The notes beneath the pieces were generated by a model. The model saw only the letters and a list, made by a program, of their open reading frames with translations. It was not told where the DNA came from and did not search any database. A stretch of DNA of 64,000 nucleotides from positions 62,001 through 126,000 of the forward strand of contig JAEYMI010000028.1 in NCBI GenBank assembly GCA_023461275.1, written 5' to 3'. Positions within the stretch are counted from its first letter, which is position 1. Each line of letters begins with the position of its first letter. The stretch comes from Actinomycetes bacterium (GTDB lineage Bacteria > Actinomycetota > Actinomycetes > Mycobacteriales > Mycobacteriaceae). The position numbers and the translations under genes are program-made. Positions 8,062-16,109 of the stretch are shown piece by piece.

Positions 8062-9780
8062 TCACTGGAACCGGTCGCGCCAGCTGTGGCGTGCCCGACG
8101 CCCGTCCTTGCCGTCGATCGGTACTTCCTTGACCTCGACGTCGTCGACCTCGAGCCGGTCGACCTCCACTGCCTTGCCGACGATGTCGTTGCTGGTGTGG
8201 CGGTTCTGCAGCGGCACAACCGGACGTGCGGTCAGCTCCACCGACTGATCACCGACGATCTCATCGGCGGGATGCTCGCCGGTGGGTCGCTCGATCCACG
8301 CCGCCTCACGAACATCGCCGGTCCGACCCACGAAGCGGGCCTCGACCTCGGTCGCCTTGCCCACGAGTCCGTGGCTCTCGGTGACCGTGGAGCTGTGCTC
8401 CTCGACCACGCGCTCGACCGGCTTCTCCACGAACTTGCGCACATACACCGGCTTCTCGACGACCACCTCGATGATCTTCTCCACCGGCTTCTCGACGATC
8501 TTCTCGACTTCCTTGTAGACCGGCCGCTCGACGATCTTCTCGACGGCGATCTCCTTGGGCTTCTCCACCACGCGCTCGAAGAAGTGTTTGACCTCGCGCT
8601 CGACGGTCTTCTCGGTGATGATCGGCCGTTCGACGATCTTCTCCAGCTCGCGGTTGACCGGCTTTTCGACGACTTTCTCGATCACCTTCGGACGCTCGAC
8701 GACCTTTTCCACGACGCGGTCGACGGGCTTGTCGATGATCTTCTCCACGACGTGGGGCTTCTCGACGACCTTTTCCACGACGCGGTCGACCGGCTTCTCG
8801 ACGACCTTTTCCACCACGTGGGGCTTTTCCACCGTCCGTTCGACGACGCGGTCGACCGGCTTCTCGATGACTTTCTCGACGATGTGGGGCTTTTCCACGG
8901 TGCGTTCGACGACGCGGTCAACGGGCTTCTCGATGACTTTCTCGACGATGTGGGGCTTTTCCACGACTCGTTCGACGACGCGCTCGACGACCTTTTCGAC
9001 CGGCTTTTCGACGATGCGCTCGACGACCACTTCTCTCGGCTTCTCGACGATCTTGACGATCGGTTTCTCCACCATCACCTCGACGACGCGTTCGACGGGC
9101 TTTTCGACGGTCTTGTAGACGATCTTTTCGACCGGGACCTCGATGATCTTCTCGACGATCTTCTCGACCGGTTTCTCGACGATCTTCTCGATGATGCGTT
9201 CGACCGGCTTTTCGACAACCTTTTCGACGATTCGCTCGACGGGGACCTCCACCACCTTGTCGACGACCTTCACGACCGGCTTCTCCACCAGACGCTGCAC
9301 GGTGACGGGCTTGTCGACCACCTTGTCCTGGATGTCCACCAGCAGCTTCTCGACGAGACGCTGGACCTGGACGGGTCGCTCGGTGACCTTGTCGACGACG
9401 CTGACCACGAGCTTCTCGACCAGGCGCTGGACTTCGATCGGTTTGTCGGTGATGGTGTCGACGATGGAGACAACCGGCTTCTCGACGGTGCGTTTGATCG
9501 TGACGGGCTTGTCGACGACGTCGTCGGTGACGGTCACCACCGGCCGCTCGACCAGCCGGCTGACTGTTGCGGGCTTGTCGACGATGTTGTCGACGGTGTC
9601 GACGACGAGACGCTCGATCGTTCGCGGGACGGTCACCTGTTTGTCCACGATCTTCTCGACCGGCCGTTCGACGAGTCGTTCCACGGTGTAATCGCGATCG
9701 ACGACCCGGTCGACGATATTCAGGCCATTGGTGACCGGTGGGATCCCGGTCCGGTCGTCGTGCTTCTTACTGGTCGTCAT
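8062..9780 (-). CDS. Charged 22-residue-repeat protein (Val/Glu/Lys/Pro), alveolin-like composition
   Basis: A 572-residue protein from the ATG at 9780, preceded by AAGGA; a longer start at 9918 has no such support. Residues ~24-460 are almost entirely repeats of hydrophobic-Glu-Lys-Pro type. In the N-terminal third the unit is 22 residues long, of form LVEKPVVSVVDKVTDKPV-x-VQR, five or more copies. In the middle it is VIEKPVDRVVER plus TVEKPHIVEK, also 22 residues, with EKP spacings alternating 12 and 10. Between them runs a four-residue rhythm VEKI/VEKP. The last 112 residues are non-repetitive, acidic then basic, with two copies of a VGKA-x-EV motif and all the tryptophans. No signal peptide or membrane segment is visible, so it should be cytoplasmic. 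The composition and the EKIVEVPVEKI phrasing resemble eukaryotic alveolins and other charged-repeat cytoskeletal proteins; this may be convergence. First gene of a unit with the LGFP anchor. Function unknown. Confidence 0.75.
   Translation of the reverse strand: MTTSKKHDDRTGIPPVTNGLNIVDRVVDRDYTVERLVERPVEKIVDKQVTVPRTIERLVVDTVDNIVDKPATVSRLVERPVVTVTDDVVDKPVTIKRTVEKPVVSIVDTITDKPIEVQRLVEKLVVSVVDKVTERPVQVQRLVEKLLVDIQDKVVDKPVTVQRLVEKPVVKVVDKVVEVPVERIVEKVVEKPVERIIEKIVEKPVEKIVEKIIEVPVEKIVYKTVEKPVERVVEVMVEKPIVKIVEKPREVVVERIVEKPVEKVVERVVERVVEKPHIVEKVIEKPVDRVVERTVEKPHIVEKVIEKPVDRVVERTVEKPHVVEKVVEKPVDRVVEKVVEKPHVVEKIIDKPVDRVVEKVVERPKVIEKVVEKPVNRELEKIVERPIITEKTVEREVKHFFERVVEKPKEIAVEKIVERPVYKEVEKIVEKPVEKIIEVVVEKPVYVRKFVEKPVERVVEEHSSTVTESHGLVGKATEVEARFVGRTGDVREAAWIERPTGEHPADEIVGDQSVELTARPVVPLQNRHTSNDIVGKAVEVDRLEVDDVEVKEVPIDGKDGRRARHSWRDRFQ
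8686..8964 (-). repeat. 66-bp tandem DNA repeats inside the charged-repeat gene
   Basis: The block GTGGGGCTTTTCCAC or its near copy recurs at 8752, 8818, 8884 and 8950 (plus-strand starts), exactly 66 bp apart. Copies at 8818-8883 and 8884-8949 are almost identical, and a diverged copy begins about 8686. Each unit encodes one 22-residue protein repeat, so loss or gain of a unit keeps the frame. Confidence 0.85.
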
Positions 9781-10077
9781 GGGGGATTCCTTCGACAAAG
9801 TGGTTGAGTTGTATCGCCACAGCCACCCCCGCAGGGCGAGTCTTTGTGGATGTTTCTGCAAAGACAACTCGCCCGTCGCCGTAACAGCACTTCGGTGCTG
9901 CCAAAGAGCGTCGCACAATCAGAAATGTTGTGCACCGTATGTTGGGAATTCAAATGCCAGATGGGCTAAATTGATCTACGGCGGTATCGCCCGGTAGCCC
10001 CGCAATGAGTATTTGATTATTCAATTATGTATCAACTATTGGTGCTGCTAACGAGTAGTCAACTATTGGTTTCCGAA
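9781..10077 (-). promoter_or_regulatory. AT-rich upstream region of the charged-repeat gene
   Basis: 297 bp with no convincing gene, clearly more AT-rich than its surroundings, especially 9920-10077. It must carry the promoter of the repeat-protein/LGFP unit (leftward). It contains a long imperfect hairpin at 9834-9874, a small perfect hairpin CAGCACTTCGGTGCTG at about 9885-9900, and a 12-bp direct repeat TCAACTATTGGT at 10032-10043 and 10059-10070 (27 bp apart) next to the end of the helicase gene. I cannot assign -35/-10 boxes with certainty. Confidence 0.5.
9834..9874 (-). promoter_or_regulatory. Leader hairpin upstream of the charged-repeat gene
   Basis: GGGCGAG-TCTTTG (9834-9846) pairs with CAAAGA-(CAA)-CTCGCCC (9859-9874), 13 paired bases with a 3-nt bulge and a 12-nt loop. 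It ends 54 nt before the ATG on the transcribed strand, so it probably lies in the 5' leader and could act in RNA stability, attenuation or protein binding. Confidence 0.5.
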
Positions 10078-12186
10078 TCAACGAAGTTCGGCGAGTTCTT
10101 CCCATTCATCAAGCAGGCTGGAATCGACCTCGCGCACCATGTCTCCGAGTTTGACGGTGATTTCGGTGAGTTCGTCGGACATGACCGACTGGGGCACTCC
10201 CTGTCGCAACACGCGATAGCAGTCGGTGAGATACCGCAACACCACGCCTTCGCTGCGCGCCAGGCCGTAGGCGGAGATCAACTCGGTGAACGTCATCGCG
10301 CGCTCGAGAACCTCGCGGAGCACTGATTTCGGCTGAGGCGGATACGACGCCACCCACGGATGACCGTTGCGATAGACGCCGTAGGCGAACTCGATCTCGT
10401 CGAGAAGTGGTCGCGGCCAAGTGATCTCGGAAAGACGCTCCATTCGCTCCTCGTACTCCATCCCGTCGGCCTTCATCTCGGCCATGGCCGCGTCGCGGGC
10501 GACCTTGCGTTGGGCCATGAGGACCGGACGCGGGTCTTCCAGCGTCGATTCCAGCACCGAGATCACGTCGAGCGCGTAGGTCGACGAGTCTGGGTCCAGG
10601 ATTTCGAAGGCGGCCAGCGCGAATGCCGACAAGGGGTTGGTGAGCGCGAAGTTCTTGGGCATGTCCACCGACAGTGCGACGTTCTTGCCGTTGCGCGGGG
10701 CCGGGAGTGCCACCACGATTCCGGCGTCACGCAGTCCGCGATAGAGCTCGATGGTGTGCTGGATGTAATGCAGTTGACGCTTGCGCGGCTCGTGATTTTC
10801 CTCGAGCAGATGGCGAAGAGCGGCAAAGCAATCACCGTCGCGAGCCAGCACCTCCATGAGCATCGACGTGGTCATCCGGAAGTGGGAGCGCAGCGGCTCG
10901 TCGGGCGCATCGATCAGCGTGGTGAATGTCTGATCGCCCCACGACACGAAACCCTCCGGTGGTTTCTTGCGCACGATCTTGCGCATCTTCTTCGGGTCGT
11001 CGCCCGCCTTGGCGACCAGCCGCGCATTCTCGACGTCGTGCTCGGGCGCTTGCGCGACGACATATCCGACGGTGTCGAAGCCCGCGCGCCCGGCGCGCCC
11101 GGCGATCTGATGGAACTCACGGGCACGAAGCCGGCGTACGCGTTGTCCGTCGTATTTGCTCAGGCCGGCGAACAGAACGGTCCTGATCGGCACGTTGATC
11201 CCGACGCCGAGAGTGTCGGTTCCGGCGATCACCTTCAACAGCCCGAGTTGTGCGAGACGTTCGACCAAGCGTCGATAGCGCGGCAGCATGCCCGCGTGAT
11301 GCACACCGATTCCCGCGCGCAGCAACTTGGACAGGGTTGAGCCGAACCCGGTGGAGAACCGGAAATCGCCGATCGCCTCGGCGATCGCGGCGCGCTCGGT
11401 TTTGTCGCAGATCTTGGCCGAGAGCAGCGACTGGGCACGTTCGACCGCGGAGGCCTGAGTGAAGTGCACGACGTAGACCGGCGCACGGCCGCGGTCGATG
11501 AGGTCTTCGATCGTCTCGTGAATCGGAGTCATCGCGTAGCTGTAATCCAGCGGGACCGGACGGTGTGTGCCGGTGATCGCCGTGGTCGGTCGACCGGTTC
11601 GTCGGGTCAGATCGTCGACGAAGAACGACACGTCGCCCAGCGTCGCCGACATCAGCAGGAACTGGGTGTGGGGGAGCTCGATGATCGGGACCTGCCAGGC
11701 CCATCCGCGATCGGATTCGCCGTAGTAGTGGAACTCGTCGGCCACCAGCACACCGATGTCACTGTCGGGACCGTCGCGCAAGGCCAGATTCGCGACGATC
11801 TCGGCGGTGGCACACACGATCGGCGCGTCGGCGTTGACCGCGGCGTCGCCGGTGAGCAACCCGACATTCTCGGCGCCGAACAATGCGCACAGGTCGAAGA
11901 ACTTCTCGCTCACCAGGGCTTTGATGGGTGCGGTGTAGTAGGCGCGTTGTCCGCGACACCACGCGAAGTACAGCGCGCCGCCGGCCACGAGTGACTTTCC
12001 CGACCCGGTCGGGGTGGCGAGGATGACATTGCTGCCGGCGATGAGTTCCAGCAGCGACTCCTCTTGGTGCGGATAGAGCTCTATCCCGGAGTCGGCCCAC
12101 CGTGAGGTGAAGGTCTCGAAGGCCAGGTCGTCATCGTCGACCGGAGAAAGTGCCGCGCGGGCCCCAGACAACTCGCCGATGGTCAA
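10078..12186 (-). CDS. Ski2-like DEAD/DEAH-box helicase with C-terminal DUF3516 region
   Basis: A 702-residue superfamily 2 helicase. Walker A is ATPTGSGKS near residue 60, the DEAH-box variant is DEFHYYGESDRGW near 150, motif III is SATLGD near 180, and motif VI is HQIAGRAGRAG near 365. The C-terminal ~300 residues fit the DUF3516 extension seen in actinobacteria. Such proteins unwind RNA or structured nucleic acids with ATP. Its ATG at 12186 overlaps the stop of the PAC2 gene by 4 bp (ATGA), so translation is coupled. Exact substrate unknown. Confidence 0.88.
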   Translation of the reverse strand: MTIGELSGARAALSPVDDDDLAFETFTSRWADSGIELYPHQEESLLELIAGSNVILATPTGSGKSLVAGGALYFAWCRGQRAYYTAPIKALVSEKFFDLCALFGAENVGLLTGDAAVNADAPIVCATAEIVANLALRDGPDSDIGVLVADEFHYYGESDRGWAWQVPIIELPHTQFLLMSATLGDVSFFVDDLTRRTGRPTTAITGTHRPVPLDYSYAMTPIHETIEDLIDRGRAPVYVVHFTQASAVERAQSLLSAKICDKTERAAIAEAIGDFRFSTGFGSTLSKLLRAGIGVHHAGMLPRYRRLVERLAQLGLLKVIAGTDTLGVGINVPIRTVLFAGLSKYDGQRVRRLRAREFHQIAGRAGRAGFDTVGYVVAQAPEHDVENARLVAKAGDDPKKMRKIVRKKPPEGFVSWGDQTFTTLIDAPDEPLRSHFRMTTSMLMEVLARDGDCFAALRHLLEENHEPRKRQLHYIQHTIELYRGLRDAGIVVALPAPRNGKNVALSVDMPKNFALTNPLSAFALAAFEILDPDSSTYALDVISVLESTLEDPRPVLMAQRKVARDAAMAEMKADGMEYEERMERLSEITWPRPLLDEIEFAYGVYRNGHPWVASYPPQPKSVLREVLERAMTFTELISAYGLARSEGVVLRYLTDCYRVLRQGVPQSVMSDELTEITVKLGDMVREVDSSLLDEWEELAELR

Positions 12187-13169
12187 CTCGCCGATGGCCG
12201 ACCGTCGTCCCCGGAGTCGGCGTCCCCATCGCCGGAGTCGTCCGACTGTGTCTGCTCGGCCAGGAAACGCTCGAGTTCGGCACCGAGTTCATCGCCGCTG
12301 GGCAGGGATTCCTCGGCCGCGAGCAGCGAGGCCCGTTGCTGCTGGGCTTCGGTGAACGAGTCGTACTGGCTCTCCAGAGCCGAGACAACGTTCTCGATCT
12401 CGGTGTTTCCCTCGACTTCGGTGTCGATCTGCTGTCGCACCTTTTCGGCAGCAGCGTCCAACGCCGTCACCGGCAGTTGCAATCCGGTGACCTCGCTGAC
12501 CGCAGCCAGCAGCCGCGCCGACGCCGCGGGGTAGTTGGATTGCGAAAGATAGTGTGGGACATGGACAGACAACCCCGCCGCGCGGTAATCGTGCTGACTC
12601 ATCCGCAACTCGAGCAGCATCGACGCGCTGGCCGGAAGTTTCATCTCCGAGCCCCAGCGCGGGAGATTCCCCAGGGCTTCGGCGTTGTTGCCGTGCGCGG
12701 TGATCGACGGGGGCCGGGTGTGCGGCACCGCCATCGGGATCGCGTTGAGTCCGATGACATCGGTGACGCCGAAATGCTCGGACAGTCGGCGGACCGCCTC
12801 CACGAACTGTTCCCACCGCAGATCCGGTTCGGCACCGGCGAGCAGCAGGAACGGGCGCCCGGCGGTGTCGCGCACCGCATGCATCGTCAGGGACGGCATC
12901 TGAACATCGGTGAACTCCTCACCGGAGAAACTGATGGTCGGCCGTCGGGACCGGTAGTCGATCAGTTCGTCGGCCGAGAATGTTGCGACCAATTCGGATT
13001 CCAGGCTGTCACGCAGATGCTCGGCGGCCAGTGCGACCGCGTGTCCGGCGTCCGCGAAGCCCTCGAGGGCATGGATCAGCACGGGGCCGGTGCCCTCGTC
13101 GCTGGCGACCCGGGGCGCGGGAAACTCCAGCTCGTATAACGAACTGTTGTCGTCGGACCGCTCGTCCAT
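12183..13169 (-). CDS. PAC2 (proteasome assembly chaperone 2) family protein
   Basis: A 328-residue protein with the PAC2 core at residues ~25-250 (VLIHALEGFADAGHA, a GLNAIPMAVPHTRP strand-loop) and an acidic, poorly ordered C-terminus (SDDSGDGDADSGDDG). It resembles M. tuberculosis Rv2714, which also lies near ideR. PAC2 proteins are linked in eukaryotes to 20S proteasome assembly; the actinobacterial role is not established. It is translationally coupled to the downstream helicase, suggesting a shared task. Confidence 0.85.
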   Translation of the reverse strand: MDERSDDNSSLYELEFPAPRVASDEGTGPVLIHALEGFADAGHAVALAAEHLRDSLESELVATFSADELIDYRSRRPTISFSGEEFTDVQMPSLTMHAVRDTAGRPFLLLAGAEPDLRWEQFVEAVRRLSEHFGVTDVIGLNAIPMAVPHTRPPSITAHGNNAEALGNLPRWGSEMKLPASASMLLELRMSQHDYRAAGLSVHVPHYLSQSNYPAASARLLAAVSEVTGLQLPVTALDAAAEKVRQQIDTEVEGNTEIENVVSALESQYDSFTEAQQQRASLLAAEESLPSGDELGAELERFLAEQTQSDDSGDGDADSGDDGRPSAS

Positions 13170-13321
13170 GGTCGATCGCCTCCTCGTATGTAGTGATCAA
13201 TGGTAGTCAACGGCTGAGAGTGAACGGTTACCGTCATCAACCGCCCCGAGCCGGTTCCGATTCCCCGACCACGGGTGTGTTCCTCCCCGGCGTCGGCCGA
13301 TCGGGATGGCACAGTGGGCGG

Positions 13322-14047
13322 GTGGTTTCACTACGGGGTCGCCGATCACGGCGTTTGCGTCCGTCGCGACGCCCAGGAGGGCTGCGCGCGGCTATCGTGA
13401 CCTGCGCGGTGGCAGTTGCGGTGGTGTCGTGCACCGTGGACGGGCAGGCATCCGCGCCCGAAGACCTCACGTCGAAATCGGTCACCGCGGCAGATTTCCC
13501 GGCCGGCGCCTCGAAGGTGCCGACACCGGCTGTCGCGGGGGCGGTGGCCGATATCACCGGCCGCCCGCTGCGCGGCACCGTGCAACCGCCCGGGTGCACT
13601 CCGAAGGCCGTGCAGGACGCGGTGGTGTGGGTGGGACCCGACCCGGCCTCGTCGGCCGCCACGTTCTCCACCGCGGTGGTGCACGCCGACGAGCCGTTGT
13701 CGGCTCTCGTCGACCAGGCGGCACGCTGTAAGAGCTACGTCTCGGGGGCGTCGCCCACCGCATCCACCCAATGGACAGTGGTCGTCGACCCGGCGCCCGC
13801 CGTGGGATATGGCGCGTCCGGGGCATCGGTCACGCGAACCGGGGTCACCGGCGGGATCTCGGCGGGATCGGTGACGATACCCATGCCGAACTCGACGACC
13901 ACCCGCACGGTGACGCGACTCGCGCAACGCGATGGCACCCGCGTGTACGTCGAATATCGTTGGCACACCGACACTCCCATGTCGGCGGCCGTGCGTAACG
14001 ATCTCGATGAGCTCTTCACGAAAGCAGTGCGAGCGGCCTTCGGCTGA
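13322..14047 (+). CDS. Putative lipoprotein of unknown function
   Basis: A 241-residue protein if started at the GTG at 13322; a GTG at 13277 and a longer frame from 12980 are possible but less likely because they overlap the PAC2 gene or lengthen the basic leader. The leader is Arg-rich, then a hydrophobic run (AAIVTCAVAVAVVSC) ends in a lipobox, predicting lipid attachment at the cysteine of VVSC and export across the membrane. The mature part is Thr/Ser/Val-rich, about 200 residues, with two more Cys (PPGC, AARC). It resembles actinobacterial DUF-type lipoproteins in layout, but I do not recognise a family. Confidence 0.6.
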   Translation: MVSLRGRRSRRLRPSRRPGGLRAAIVTCAVAVAVVSCTVDGQASAPEDLTSKSVTAADFPAGASKVPTPAVAGAVADITGRPLRGTVQPPGCTPKAVQDAVVWVGPDPASSAATFSTAVVHADEPLSALVDQAARCKSYVSGASPTASTQWTVVVDPAPAVGYGASGASVTRTGVTGGISAGSVTIPMPNSTTTRTVTRLAQRDGTRVYVEYRWHTDTPMSAAVRNDLDELFTKAVRAAFG

Positions 14048-14122
14048 CCGACCCGGTTGTGTGGATAAACCCCGCATCCATCCACAACCCGCGTCGACGG
14101 GGATTTTCCGGCCCCCGCATCG

Positions 14123-15256
14123 GTGAGCATGAGCGGCATGACATCTCATCGCAGACCACGCCACGGCTTTTCGGAGTTCCGGCAGCCCGGTGCTCTCCTT
14201 CCGCCCGGTTCGCTGCTGACCGCGTTACCCGGCATGCTCGGCTTCATCCCCGAACGTTCGTTCGTCCTCGTCGCGTTCGAGGACGATCACACGGTTGCCG
14301 CCACCATGCGCCACGACCTCGTATTCGATGACGACGGTTCGCCGCACCCCTGCATGCAGGTGATCTTCGAACAGCTCGGATCGGTGTGCGCCCGCTACGG
14401 TGTGGCGGCGATCGTGATGGTGATCGTTGACGAAAGGGACCCCGACGACGATCATCGGCGACGCGACATGGTGGCCTGTGCCGACGCTGCGCTGGCCGAA
14501 TCCGGCGGCGTGACAGACGCATTCGCCGTCTCTGAGTACGCCGAGGGTGCGCCGTGGCGAAGGATTCGGCATCTCCGGCCCTCATCATTGACACGACGAT
14601 CCGGAATACCGGTCGTCGAGCAGGGGGAGGCATCCGGAGTCCTGGGCGACCCACACTCCTCACCCACAGCGGTCGCCAAAGCGGTCCGTAGCGGACGTCT
14701 GGTGCTTCATCGCCGATCGGAGATGGCGGACATGCTCGTACCCTCGGCGCACTGCGACTCGGCGGTGTGCGCCGGTGTCCACTCGGGCGTGCCAACGTTC
14801 TCCGTGAGCACAGCGGCCTTGTTGAGAACGCTTGTCGCCCATGTTCTCGGTCAGAATGGTGAATGGGACTGCCGGACCGTCGCTGTGCTGGAGTCGGCGA
14901 TCCTGGATCTGGAGGTCCGGGATGCCGCCATGGGGTTGTCGGTCGGTGAGTACCGCGCCGATGCCGAGCGTCTGTGGCGAGAACTCACCCGACGCCTGCG
15001 TGGTCGGGGTCGGGCCAGTGCTGCCACTCTGCTCGGTCATCTGCACTATGTCGCGGGCGAGGGTGCCTACGCCGGCGTCGCGTTGGACTGCGCCCTGCAG
15101 GCGGATCCGGACTGGAACCTGGCCAGGCTTCTCGACCAGGCGCTCCGAAACGGCATGCGGCCCACCGAGATGGTCGACATCGTCGACCGCTCTTTCGACA
15201 TCGCCGAGCGACTCGGGGTCAGCCTCCCGGGACGAACCGTCGACCCGGCGGCGTGA
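14123..15256 (+). CDS. DUF4192 domain-containing protein
   Basis: A 377-residue protein with the DUF4192 pattern: an N-terminal LLTALPGMLGFIPERSFVLV segment at about residues 33-52 and a C-terminal helical part with ALQADPDWNLARLLDQAL near 330. The family is common in actinobacteria; its function is unknown. Start choices GTG 14123, ATG 14129 and ATG 14138 are close together and not resolved. The stop is 9 bp from the convergent ideR stop. Confidence 0.8.
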   Translation: MSMSGMTSHRRPRHGFSEFRQPGALLPPGSLLTALPGMLGFIPERSFVLVAFEDDHTVAATMRHDLVFDDDGSPHPCMQVIFEQLGSVCARYGVAAIVMVIVDERDPDDDHRRRDMVACADAALAESGGVTDAFAVSEYAEGAPWRRIRHLRPSSLTRRSGIPVVEQGEASGVLGDPHSSPTAVAKAVRSGRLVLHRRSEMADMLVPSAHCDSAVCAGVHSGVPTFSVSTAALLRTLVAHVLGQNGEWDCRTVAVLESAILDLEVRDAAMGLSVGEYRADAERLWRELTRRLRGRGRASAATLLGHLHYVAGEGAYAGVALDCALQADPDWNLARLLDQALRNGMRPTEMVDIVDRSFDIAERLGVSLPGRTVDPAA

Positions 15257-15265
15257 TGGTGACGG

Positions 15266-15949
15266 TCAGACCTTCTCGACGAAGACCGAGTGCGCCATCT
15301 CCGGCGACAGCTCGAGCCCGTCGTGGCCGGGAGAGATCAGGACCACGGCCCGCGGTGAGCAGTTCACGGTGACACGCGCGTTCGGGACGACTCCGGCGTC
15401 GCGCAGCGCGCTGATCAGTTCGGTGTCGGACTGCGCGTGTTCGGACAATCGCCGCACGATGACGGCAACCGAATCGCCTTGCGGCAGATCGGAGAGTCGG
15501 GTCGCCGGATCCCCGACGGGTACCTCATCGACCCCGAGCAGTTCCAGACCGGGAATCGGGTTGCCGTAGGGCGAGGTGGTGGGGTTGTCGAGGACGGCGA
15601 GCAGTCGGCGCTCGACGTTCTCGCTCATCACGTGCTCCCAGCGGCAGGCCTCTTCGTGCACCTCATCCCACGGAAGGCCGATGACATCGACGAGTAGGCG
15701 CTCGGCCAGGCGATGCTTGCGCATGACGGCGACGGCGAGTTCACGGCCCTTGTCGGTGAGCTCAAGATGACGGTCGCCGGCGACTCGAAGCAGTCCGTCG
15801 CGTTCCATCCGGGCCACCGTCTGCGAGACGGTGGGTCCGCTCTGTTCCAGGCGCTCCGCGATCCGCGCCCGCAGGGGAACGATGCCCTCCTCTTCGAGGT
15901 CATAGATCGTCCGCAGGTACATCTCGGTGGTATCAACCAGATCGTTCAC
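15266..15949 (-). CDS. ideR: Iron-dependent repressor IdeR (DtxR family)
   Basis: A 227-residue protein from the GTG at 15949, close to the 230 residues of IdeR. It begins with the family hallmark MNDLVDTTEMYLRTIYDLEE, followed by the winged HTH (ERLEQSGPTVSQTVARMERD, residues ~28-47), the dimer/metal domain (HRLAERLLVDVIG, CRWEHVMSENVERRL, residues ~75-120) and an SH3-like C-terminal domain (~150-227). With Fe2+ bound, IdeR represses siderophore genes and activates iron storage. Divergent from acuC across 160 bp. No clear IdeR box was found in that gap. Confidence 0.95.
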   Translation of the reverse strand: MNDLVDTTEMYLRTIYDLEEEGIVPLRARIAERLEQSGPTVSQTVARMERDGLLRVAGDRHLELTDKGRELAVAVMRKHRLAERLLVDVIGLPWDEVHEEACRWEHVMSENVERRLLAVLDNPTTSPYGNPIPGLELLGVDEVPVGDPATRLSDLPQGDSVAVIVRRLSEHAQSDTELISALRDAGVVPNARVTVNCSPRAVVLISPGHDGLELSPEMAHSVFVEKV

Positions 15950-16109
15950 GTCTCCGATATCCCTTCGTCCGCTCCAAGGATACCCTGACCTGCTGCATCG
16001 GCACCGAAAGCCAACCCGACCAATGTCGTTGGATCCCAGCGCGGACTTTCCGTGGTGATGCGCGGCGTGATCGGGCACAGGTGAACCCGCAACGCACTAG
16101 CCTGGGAAT

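Noticed and set aside
8686..8964. Regular repeats that might suggest a CRISPR array
   Set aside because: The 66-bp units are contiguous with no unique spacers, and they code in frame for the protein repeat.
7849..9807. 652-residue rightward open frame rich in Asp/Leu/Phe, antisense to the repeat gene
   Set aside because: It has no ribosome site, crosses two leftward genes with clear starts and a recognised LGFP domain, and its repeats are just the complement of the VEK-coding repeats.
15950..16109. Looked for an IdeR (iron) box between ideR and acuC
   Set aside because: No 19-bp TTAGG-type palindrome could be found by eye.
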